31,927 nt of DNA from Plantago elongata (Eukaryota; Streptophyta; Magnoliopsida; Lamiales; Plantaginaceae): the NCBI GenBank assembly GCA_036897095.1, contig JAYMSP010001456.1:1-31927 (forward strand), written 5' to 3'. A program made the position numbers and the translations under genes. Within the stretch, counting starts at the first letter, position 1. Each line of letters begins with the position of its first letter. The notes under the pieces are model-generated. The model saw nothing but the letters and a program-made list of their open reading frames with translations, searched no databases and was not told the DNA's origin. Positions 23,364 through 31,927 of this stretch are shown here, one piece after another.

Positions 23364-23371
23364 GAATATAC
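23364..23371. promoter_or_regulatory. P1BS-like PHR1-binding site (GAATATAC)
   Basis: GAATATAC fits the P1BS consensus GNATATNC bound by PHR1-type MYB factors in phosphate starvation. It lies about 30 bases upstream of the TATA box of copy B. No such site is found in the 500 bases upstream of copies A or C. The match is exact; function is inferred. Confidence 0.5.
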
Positions 23372-23438
23372 AGAACATGAAGAAATTAAACAATGGATCC
23401 AAGATTTTAGCCTTGTAGGGAAAGGAAGCAGAAACCTA

Positions 23439-23457
23439 GGTCAAACAAAGTTTGACC
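23439..23457. promoter_or_regulatory. Inverted pair of W-boxes upstream of copy B
   Basis: GGTCAAA-CAAAG-TTTGACC is a perfect 7 bp inverted repeat around a 5 bp spacer, giving a TTGACC W-box on each strand. It lies about 105-125 bases upstream of the TATA box. WRKY6 and WRKY42 are known to act on the Arabidopsis PHO1 promoter through W-boxes. The same promoter block in copy C (28438-28470) keeps only one half, as TTTGACA. Confidence 0.5.
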
Positions 23458-23976
23458 ATTGTTTCTAAAATTTTGAAATCATTTTTTAGGAATTTATAAA
23501 CCCCTAATTATATCTTTCTTGGTCTATGCGGCAAATACGCACGACCAAACATTTCATTTTTATAATTGTGGTGATAATACTGGGGTCGGGGGATTTTCAT
23601 ACTTCTAGCCTGATTTTCCACCACTGGAATAAAATTTAACAATAAAAATGATTGAAATATTAAAACTTTATGTGATCTAGTGTAATTACTTGCGCGATTA
23701 AGAAAAAATTACAGGTGCTACAAAATTTCGGTTTGAACATCTGAGCAAGAGGATCTTACTTCTTCATTTAACCAACCGAGCCTCTCGAAAATTTTAGTTC
23801 CTCTCGAAAAGATCATTCCTGTGACTGGATCTGTTGTATCTATCAATTCAAATTCACAAGTAAATGCACTGAAATTCCTGCTAAACTAACAGATTTTCTT
23901 TTGCTTTTGAGAAGATCATCGGGAACTAGCAGAACTCTTTTTCGTCCTCCCTCTACAAAAGCACCAGCAAGATCTT

Positions 23977-26900
23977 CTAATCATCCTTGTCCTCATCTTC
24001 GTCGTAGTTGAATGGCAATGGCACAGATTTGAAAGCACGGAATTTCCCAACATTGTTGAGATGTTCGTTCTCCAACCTGCATATCCAGCAGCAGATCAAT
24101 ACATAGTAGTAATTGACTTAACAATGTGAATCAGGAGGGGTTTATAATCATAACATAATGTATTTACTATTTAGCATAAATTTCAGTAGATTACCTAAAG
24201 AAATTCCATATACCACGACGTATGATCTCAAGGGAAGCAACGAGTGCAATTGTAGTCTGCCTATGCAAGTCAAAAATTGAGATGTTCATCACAGTCTGCA
24301 TCCAAGCCAGCCTCAAAAACACATTCAGACCCTGCAAATGCAAAGTAATTAAGTCAGATTGACAGTTTCTGGATGATGGTTTGCAATTCACATACTTTTG
24401 ATATACAATCTTAAAGCTTACAATTGCTACAAAGTAAACACTTTTGTATGGTACAAGTAGCTTGTCTCTCAACCACCTATTCCTGGAGTTGCGCTGAAGA
24501 AGACCCCAGTCGAGCACAATGTCCCAGTATGCACTAAGGGCTGTAGCAGCAATAGACGATACTAAGGCTATAAACTTCCAACTAGTGGCTCCGGTCAGGG
24601 AATAGGCCGTTCTGGAACAAACTGCTACAATTGTCAGAAAGTACTTAATCCCGTTGTATGCTTGCATTATGTCTCTCTCTTCATACCAGCGTCGTAGGCA
24701 CTAAGCAATCAAGAATAAAAAATTGGATCAGTAATCATAACAAAAGGTTAAGTTTCGTTTGTTTAGTGTGAATAAGTTAATATCAGATTGTAAGTCAGTG
24801 CACCTGAAGTAAGCGCCACCAAAATGGTACTACTGCTACAATGAAAGAGAAGCTGATGAATATATCACTCGAGCTGCAATGGTTTTGTCTTCGTTTATAG
24901 TCTCCCCAAATATAGTAACAAATGTAAAACTGTAGACTCCTTATAGCTTGAACCTGCATTAAGTTTACTTTGTTATTTCAAGAATCATCTACCAAATTTA
25001 AAAAATGATGCTACATGGCAGATTTTTTGCCAGATGTAAAACCTGACTCGTGAACTGGTCTGCCAACAGGAAGTCCGGTAGTGTAACCTTGTACAAAGGA
25101 GCTAATATGCAATGTAACAGGGATTTCAAGAGGAAGAATCGGCTTGACCGGTATGCTATGTCAAAGGGGCAGAGCATAATGGCAAACAGAAGCTGCAAAA
25201 AAGCACAAGTTCAATTTATATCATCAAGATTATAAAACCGAGCAAAAAGTGATTCTTGATTAATATAAAGTTCACTGACTGTTATTAGTCCAAGGGGAAG
25301 GAGTTCTGTTAGGGCTTGATAGTCTAGAGTCACTGGATCCATTTCCATATCAAGATTGGCGAGCACACTTGCTAGAGCTAGCACGCCTATCCAAAAGCTA
25401 ACAAGTAAAACTTGTCTGTAGCCTAATTCAGTTCCATGCTTGAAACCAAATATGAAAGAATAATTGACTCGGTATCGCCTCCAGAAGTATATATTTGCAG
25501 CATACATCACCATGTGGAGAACTATGAAGCCAAATAAACTGCAATAAAATTAATCTCATTGTTTAGTTATTATCTAAAAACTCTAAGCTAGAATGGATTC
25601 AACATCTGTCACAATCAGACATGACGATTAGGAAAATGAGAGTAGGATCTAACCTGTATAGAGGAAACATAGTTTCCATGTAAACGTTTCTTCCTTCTTT
25701 ATCCAAAATATTGTGTGCCCGGACTATTAGAGCTAGGGCCAAAATAAGAGAAACAGCGCAGCCGACAAGAAATCCTGCAAATTAATTTTTGAATAAAAAA
25801 TCAGGTTCACTTAATTGCATATAAATAAGAAGAAAATGAATGGTCAAGGCTTTACCTGTGGCAAAACTTGTCCTGTGCCTTTCCCTTTTGGCCATCGGTC
25901 TTAAGACTTTCATTCCCTTGCTGCGATTGGAATTGGAGAAATACTTGATGAATGTTGCTTCAACCCTTTCCAACAATCTACTGACCTTCAGTTACATAAT
26001 TTCCATGTGAGATTGGATAGTTCAGACAAGGTAACATAAAACTGAAGTTGCTGAAATCAGAACTCGAAAATACATGTAAAGTACCTCATCTGAGGTGCCT
26101 AGGTAGGAATTATCCACCATCTTCATATATAGTTTTGATGCACTTCTAGAAGCAATCTAGAACAAGACATCGTATATACATTTTAATCAGAAATGAAAGT
26201 CTTGTGCAAGAATTTGATAGAAAAGATGCCAACAAGTAAGGAGCTTATACCTTGTCATATTTCTTCATGATTTTCGAGAACGCCAGAGTGTTCAGGAAAC
26301 TGTTGCATTGACAAAGCTAGAATGTAAATAAGCATGACCAAAAAACATAAAAGGGTAGGAAGTATAGAAGTGTTTCACATCTTAGGCGTGCCAAATACTA
26401 TCATGAAAATAATATGGCTCTTTACCAGTAGTTTTTCAGAAGCCTTAGCTTGTGATAGAATTCGACAAAAGCCATCTTGAGTTGTTCTTCAGCTTTATTC
26501 AAACTGTCCTTACTGAACTTCAAGTCCGTCTGGCTAGGAAGATTGAGGAAACCTTTAATTGCTGACCGAGGAGTTCCATTATCAGTGTTGATCCTAACTT
26601 GTTTAAGAATCTCCAGAGGGACTGATTTTTGAGACTTGATGCCATTTTGCTCACTTTCTTGTATCTGCGTATTTTCTACTGGTTTCATCTCCTTGCCATC
26701 TTCTAAATCATCACCTGATTTGCTTCCTTCAACATCATCAATAGATTCCTCCAAATTCCTCATAGTTCTTGAATTCTCTTCATCTATCACATCCATCGGT
26801 ATCCTCCCTGCATCAAGATTATACAACATGCTAGTATCATTTATCAAGCAAAACAATACTTCGCATGAAGGGTTTAACAAATTTCACTAGCTCCCATTGA

Positions 26901-28248
26901 CCCAATCTATACAAAAAAAATGATCAACCAAACAAGAACTGCCTACATTTACCAAAACCGAGATTTTAGTCCATGTTATATCCATGAGTGCAATTATGTG
27001 CACATTGCCCCCAAAATTCACATTCCAAGTACCAAGTACATGATTTCCAGAAGAAGAGAAAATGAAATACCAATTGACAATAACTTTAGGACTATCTGCT
27101 ATTATGAATAACCAAATCCTCAACTACCCAAGTACTAGACTAATTTAGACACAACGAAAATTATATTAGGAACACAGAACACAACCATATCCACCACATT
27201 GTAGGCCTGTTCCCCTCATTTATAACACCCCTTTAGGAACACAGAACACAACCATATCCACCACATTGTAGGCCTGTTCCCCTCATTTATAACACCCCTT
27301 AAAGTCTAAACAGTAAAAACCAAAAACAAGATCTAGGGGGCTGTTTGTTTCCCAAATTGTAATCGGTCCATTTGGAGTTATTTGGCCTTAAATACACATC
27401 AGTACCCATTTCAATTCCATTCCAAACACAATTTCACCAAAATTCATTTAAATTCTATACCAACCATAAGACTTCGAACTTTGTTAACTCAATACTCACG
27501 AGTCTAGTTAAATCACTATTCCACTCACATGAAATCGAGTTAATATTATCCATCCGCTAGACTCCTACCAATTAACATATACACAGTCAAACCAAAAGAG
27601 GAAAAAACAGAGGATCTCAATTCTTGATCTTAAGAAAACACAAAAAAAATGAAACAGAACAAAATTCTTACTGCTACTAGCTCTAGCTGCAGATGGCAAA
27701 TTCGCCGACAGAGCGGCCGCAGACGCCTCGACTTCCGACGCCAATTGCACAGTCTCAACCACACTATTCACCCACCCATTCGGATGCTCAACCTTAACTC
27801 TAAACGCAATCAAAGCATTCATCTGCTTATTCAAAACCCCAGCTTCATCCACAACTTCCCTCACTTTCTCCCTGTAAAATTTCGAAACCTTATTGAACTC
27901 ATCATCCAATCTCTTGAAATACGTCAGCTCATACTCTCCACCTTCATCACCCACATTCAAAAACGTCGTTTCCGACACTTCCGACCCGTCTCGCCTCACA
28001 TTGTTCACCAGAATCACCTGGTTCTCGATATCGGGTTGGTTTGGGGATAAAGGGTGCTCATGCTGGTGTGTTAAGCCACTGAAAGCTCGGTACAGAGTAT
28101 GTTTCCGAGTAAGAGCATTGGTTTTCTGATTGGGCCTTTTCTTGTGTTGATGAATGTCTTTCAACAGGGATTTGAGGAATCTGTAGTCTAAGTAGGCTTC
28201 GTGCCATTCTGGCACCATTTGTCCTGCAAATTCTTTACCAAACTTCAT
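23977..28248 (-). CDS. PHO1-like: PHO1-family SPX-EXS phosphate exporter, copy C
   Basis: Twelve exons: 28248-27672, 26807-26426, 26299-26251, 26156-26085, 25985-25856, 25774-25654, 25538-25280, 25192-25043, 24953-24804, 24700-24422, 24331-24195, 24076-23977; all GT-AG; 801 aa. The start is MKFGKEF; Y22 and K26 are present and KIMKKYDK (329-336) ends SPX. The linker holds [18 protein letters not shown] and a conserved VPLEILKQ segment. The EXS part has [79 protein letters not shown] and LENEHLNN, with the acidic tail [10 protein letters not shown]. Exon 7 ends at a GTCAGT donor and exon 5 follows an AAG acceptor, both slightly unusual but frame-preserving and matched in length by the other copies. 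Intron 1 (864 nt) is enlarged by a 67 bp duplication and a MITE relic. The stop lies 741 bp upstream of the copy B start, head to tail. Confidence 0.95.
27166..27299. repeat. Perfect 67 bp tandem duplication in intron 1 of copy C
   Basis: 27166-27232 and 27233-27299 appear identical, each beginning TTAGGAACACAGAACACAAC and ending with ATTTATAACACCCCT. The absence of differences suggests a recent duplication. Confidence 0.9.
27336..27470. mobile_element. Tourist-like MITE relic in intron 1 of copy C
   Basis: Starting GGGGGCTGTTTGTTTCCCAA, it aligns along its length with the element at 18372-18529 (shared TTTCAATTCCATTCCAAACA-like core and CTATACCAA near the far end). The right terminus is degraded. 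Confidence 0.5.
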
Positions 28249-28342
28249 TTTGCTGTTTTGAACTCAACAAACAAACAACAATGGGGGTTGATGTAAGAAA
28301 TCAAGAAATGGGGAAATGTAAAGATTTGGTGAAATGCTGGAA

Positions 28343-28366
28343 ATATATATATGTATATATATATAA
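28343..28366 (-). promoter_or_regulatory. Candidate TATA region of copy C
   Basis: An alternating TATATA run lies about 95-118 bases upstream of the start codon, similar to the TATA position of copy B. The exact box cannot be chosen within the repeat. Confidence 0.45.
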
Positions 28367-28437
28367 CAGCAATGTATGCAAGATTACAGAGATTGAAAAG
28401 GAGACTGATATAGATTTAGGTAAGAGCAAGGCTGTCA

Positions 28438-28470
28438 CAGTTTGACAATGGTTGCTAAAATGTTGAAAAA
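28438..28470. promoter_or_regulatory. Promoter block conserved between copies B and C
   Basis: CAGTTTGACAATGGTTGCTA, followed by AAATGTTGAAA, aligns with 23449-23484 of the copy B promoter (AGTTTGACCATTGTTTCTAA, then AATTTTGAAA). Both lie about 200 bases upstream of their start codons. The block carries a TTGAC core. Confidence 0.45.
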
Positions 28471-28727
28471 AATCTTGATTTTTGGTCTTTTAAACAAACC
28501 ATTCTATACAAACCAGTGCACCACTACTTCTTGATATCTTTTAGATTTTAGCATTGTGTCAGGATATCTCTGCTTTTCTCCATGTTTGGTGGTGTCGTTT
28601 TCTTACACAACATTAATAATTAGAGAGTATTTAAAGGTTTTGGACCACATGATTAAATGTAAGGGCCAGTTGTTAGGACGCTAATCACTGCTTTAGATTT
28701 TAAGTTCTGAGAAAGTACATTGGTATT

Positions 28728-29241
28728 AAAGTATATGAGGTCTTTTAATTGTTATGGATCTTATAACAAGGTTTGTCTTTCTAAATGTGTTCAAACTTTA
28801 AAGAAAGGTGATGGAAATGGAAATAAATGCTAGTGGGTTTATCTGGATTTTAGAAAGAAAAAGGAGGAAAGTTTATTAAATCGAAGGGGCTACTTTTTGT
28901 ATGATGTAACTTGTAAATGATAGCATTATATATCATTTAAAATATCAAATTTATAAAGAGATGGAAGTGGAAGTCGGATTGATGAAAGTATACGAGGTTT
29001 AATTGTTATGGATCTTATAACAAGGTTTTGTCTTTCTAAATGTGTTCAAACTTTAAAGAAAGGTGATGGAAATGGAAATGAGTGCTAGTGGGTTTATCTG
29101 GATTTTAGAAAGAAAAAGGAGGAAAGTTTATTAAATCAAAGGGACTACTTTTTGTATGATGTAACTTGCAAATGATAGAATTCTATTTCATTTAAAATAT
29201 CAAATTTATAAAGAGATGAAAGTGGAAGTCGGATTGATGAG
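28728..29241. repeat. Tandem duplication, about 257 bp unit
   Basis: Two adjacent copies (about 28728-28985 and 28985-29241) share nearly all their sequence, for example GTTATGGATCTTATAACAAG and the end AGTGGAAGTCGGATTGATGA. They differ by a few substitutions and 1-2 base gaps. No ORF is conserved across the units. Confidence 0.85.
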
Positions 29242-29315
29242 ATATTAATTCGTCCATGATTCTCCTCCAACCTCTAACATATTCAATATTCTTCCGATTT
29301 GAATTCGGAAACCGA

Positions 29316-29515
29316 TGAAGAATTGAAGAAGAGAATACGATGAATTGATGAAGAATTGAAGAAGAAGAAGAAGACGCAGAACTGATGAAGACTTTGATGA
29401 TTGAAGACGATTAGACGGACTGATGAAGAATTGAAGAAGAAGAAGAAGAAGACGTGAAAGGAGAAGTATTGAAGAAGAAGAAGAAGAAGACGGGCCGAAG
29501 AAAAATTGGAGAAGA
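29316..29515. repeat. GAA-rich imperfect microsatellite
   Basis: Repeated GATGAAGAATTGAAGAAGAA-type units and (GAA)n runs. The reverse strand is open in two overlapping frames encoding Ser/Leu/Phe-rich products (29245-29580), which follow from the triplet repeat and are not called genes. Confidence 0.85.
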
Positions 29516-29579
29516 TGTAACATAACACGGCTTGTGATATGGGTTATGGATGGGTTGATTTTTTTTGGGTTTTTATCCA

Positions 29580-29950
29580 ACCCTACCCATTCAATTTAAG
29601 TTAATACATGTTGGACTAGGTTTGAATTTATTTAGGAATTGGGTTGAACCCAAATCTAGTCCATATTATTAAATTAGGTCTTGGGTTGGGTAAAACCTAC
29701 CAATTGCCAGGACTGCGTGGAACTAATCCACTTATATTAATTCGTCTAACACTCCCTTTCACTCGTGAGCTCGTTTCAACCTCATTGGAGAGGTCCAACG
29801 AGTTGATAATTAATATGGGTGGAGACGTTGACGGTGAGATTTAATCTCTCAACCTTCTTGATTCTTAAGCATGACTAAATTTCATCTTATCTACAAATTC
29901 AAACTTGTAGAGATGTGGAACTAATCCATTTATATTAATTCGTGTAACAG
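29580..29950. repeat. Dispersed repeat fragments with a 35 bp direct repeat
   Basis: GTGGAACTAATCCACTTATA at 29717 recurs at 29915 as GTGGAACTAATCCATTTATA, each followed by TTAATTCGT(C/G)TAACA. Between them is CTCCCTTTCACTCGTGAGCT and a GTGGAGACG stretch, reminiscent of a common plant retroelement-derived repeat. No coding domain remains. Confidence 0.5.
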
Positions 29951-31131
29951 ATTGCTCCTTTTTTCCTTTTTGACAGTATCAATTATATTATATCAATTGG
30001 ACTAATATATTATTCATATCAACCATTAGCTTATAATCTACTATAACAAACGTACACTAAATCACAAATCTATTCTTGTTGGACATCAAACTTATAATCT
30101 CAAGCGTCATACCATCCCAATCTAATGCATTAATCTATGCCTAATTGATTGTACATTTTGTAAATATAAGGTTGTTTTTGTTTACTTGTATAGCCAGTAG
30201 GACAAGAAATCCTTTCTACATCCACCTTAAGGACAAATTATTTCTCCTCTTTTACTCACACGCCTTTAAAATACTCGATCCCACACATAATTTAATCATA
30301 GTCCGACTCTTCAATATAATCTAGATATATTAGGCATGTGTATATCTGCGTTAATCATCTGAAATTATTGAACACAATAATTTGCTATAAACAAATATGT
30401 CGGCTAATTATTTGTTCCAGAAAACGTTAAATGGTCACAGGATTGAACAAAGACATGATATTATATGCTTAATCAAGATAGCTTAATTTGTGTAATTGGT
30501 TCCACACTTCCACATAGTCGCGCGCATTTAAGAATCCATGCATTATGAATTGAACAAGACTTGATTGGGCAACGCACTGCGTTAAAGAATTACTGTAGAT
30601 AGTAATTGAAGGTGGGTGGAGTATCAGTTTCATGTCAATTGTCACCCAATTGCAACAACCGTACCAAAAACGTTGAACTCAATCATTTTCGCATACAAAT
30701 CTTTTAAACATATACTATTACATATATACAATAATTCACTTAGGTGTGGTTGTGCCATAACTGAGTTCGCCTCTCAAACATTATGAGTATGAGATGGTAC
30801 ATGTAAAAATATATTATGGGTGTGAATTCGAATAAATACTATTTTAAATTGAGATCAAGTCATTATAACTAGAATAATTAATCAAACTGATCCATCCATT
30901 CATGTATGTGAATACTCCCTACTTGATAGTGGGAATGGAGTTAATTAAGTGAAAAGTAGAGAAGAATAATATTCCTTTAGTCATTTTCAAGTTGTAAGTT
31001 CCAGGTAGCTGCTAGTCCAGTGCAATCCATGCATGCATATTTGGAGTTGTACAACACGTTTGGAAAAGAAATGAAGATAGAAACGCGTTTGCTTTTGTTC
31101 TCACTCCATCTCATATATTTATTCGGCGTCA
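29951..31131. other. AT-rich intergenic, no gene
   Basis: No supported ORF, RNA gene or clear repeat. Confidence 0.4.
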
Positions 31132-31200
31132 AATCGTTTGTAGTTCAGTGTCAAGCTGAGACACCCCAAAACCATGAGGTCACGAGTTCATTTCCTCAAA
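31132..31200 (+). mobile_element. tRNA-derived SINE head
   Basis: GTAGTTCAGTGTCAAGCTGA resembles a tRNA-type A box (TAGCTCAGTGGTA), and GGTCACGAGTTCATTTCCTC, about 37 bases on, is a typical SINE B box. Order and spacing fit a plant SINE head on the plus strand. The tail is not delimited. Confidence 0.5.
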
Positions 31201-31665
31201 ATGGGTGATTATATTCTCTGAACATAGATTGGTGATAATTTGCATATAGAATCGATTGATAAATTTGTCCAGTTCAACAATTATAATTATAATGATATAT
31301 TTCATATTAATTAATAAAAAATAAAGCGTCTTATGCTAGTCGTAATATAAACAATCTTCTTTATTTTCTTCTCTTGTCTAAATAGTATACTGGCTACTAT
31401 TTATTCGTCGTATAGTATATCTTTCTCCAAGCCTCTCTGGACTGTGGGTCACATTTTACATATGTCCACATTAATTTACTACTGTCTACTACTCTTGTAT
31501 ATTTGCCCTTTTGTCTTTGGCTGTTAGTGTGTTATTATTATAAATTTTGAGTATCCAACGTGAGTTTTAATAGAGGTATCTAATTATCTTATTACTAATA
31601 ATCTATTGAACCGACCATGAACAAGTTTTTTCTTCATTTTTCAAGTGAAATAGACATTGCAATAG
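31201..31665. other. AT-rich intergenic, no gene
   Basis: Nothing recognised in this stretch. Confidence 0.4.
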
Positions 31666-31815
31666 AAGGAAAGTTAAGACCAGCCCCAGTGGGACGCCAT
31701 GGCGCTGCCATCGTGTCCATCGACGCGTCATGGGCGCCCCAATAGGGGTAATAGGTGCGGCGTGTGGCACGGACGCCGGCAGCAGCCAATTGGCTGCTGC
31801 CATGTGCCGGCTTCA
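31666..31815. repeat. GC-rich island with 24 bp perfect palindrome
   Basis: A sharply GC-rich 150 bp patch (starting near AAGACCAGCCCCAGTGGGAC) in AT-rich DNA. Within it, 31778-31801 reads identically on both strands (GGCAGCAGCCAA-TTGGCTGCTGCC), flanked by GCC/GGC, so a longer hairpin is possible. Overlapping ORFs on both strands are GC-driven. It is probably part of a transposon end truncated by the window. Confidence 0.55.
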
Positions 31816-31927
31816 TTTTTCTTTTTTCTTTTTAATTTCGTTTCTTTAACTTTTGTCCAATTTCAAACGCGAATAACTCGAAAAATATAAATATAAAAAA
31901 TATATAAAAATTACCAACGAATTCGTC

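Noticed and set aside
27649..28050. Plus-strand ORF of 133 codons.
   Set aside because: It is antisense to exon 1 of copy C, which has clear SPX sequence on the minus strand; the same applies to plus-strand ORFs over exon 1 of copies A and B.
29245..29580. Two overlapping minus-strand ORFs rich in Ser, Leu and Phe.
   Set aside because: They are products of the GAA triplet repeat read on the opposite strand; no domain or conserved sequence.
31603..31890. Several overlapping ORFs on both strands.
   Set aside because: They arise from GC-rich palindromic sequence lacking stop codons; none has a recognisable feature.

Overview
This is nuclear DNA of a flowering plant, probably a eudicot. It is AT-rich and carries many small transposon relics (Stowaway-, Tourist-, hAT- and pogo-like elements and tRNA-derived SINEs). 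Its only convincing protein-coding content is three complete multi-exon genes, all on the minus strand, of the PHO1 family: an N-terminal SPX domain followed by a C-terminal EXS membrane domain, known for phosphate export and inositol-pyrophosphate-linked phosphate sensing. The species cannot be named from the sequence.

Layout. 1-4717: no gene; a Stowaway-like MITE, an LTR-like stretch, a tandem duplication, and a hAT-like element with a tRNA-like (SINE) insert. 4718-8499: PHO1-like copy A (11 exons, 799 aa). 8500-19760: an 11 kb gap without an intact gene; it holds a pogo/Tigger-like element with a relic transposase end, SINE and MITE fragments, microsatellites, tandem repeats and a local dispersed duplication. 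19761-23235: copy B (12 exons, 796 aa). 23236-23976: a compact 741 bp spacer holding the copy B promoter. 23977-28248: copy C (12 exons, 801 aa). 28249-31927: copy C promoter, a 257 bp tandem duplication, a GAA-rich tract, repeat fragments, a SINE head, and a GC-rich island with a 24 bp perfect palindrome.

I assembled the gene models exon by exon. All introns are GT-AG, exon lengths agree among copies (for example 49, 72, 130, 121, 259 and 279 nt), and no frame is broken, so all three copies look functional. B and C are the closer pair: they are adjacent, share intron positions, and share intron and promoter sequence. Copy A differs at three intron positions. The most interesting points are this intron rearrangement, the promoter of copy B (a phosphate-starvation P1BS-like site and an inverted pair of W-boxes just upstream of a TATA box), the eroded acidic tail of copy B, and the divergent linker inside the SPX region. 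I found no clear new kind of system; the window is a tandemly expanded phosphate-exporter cluster set among decayed transposons.
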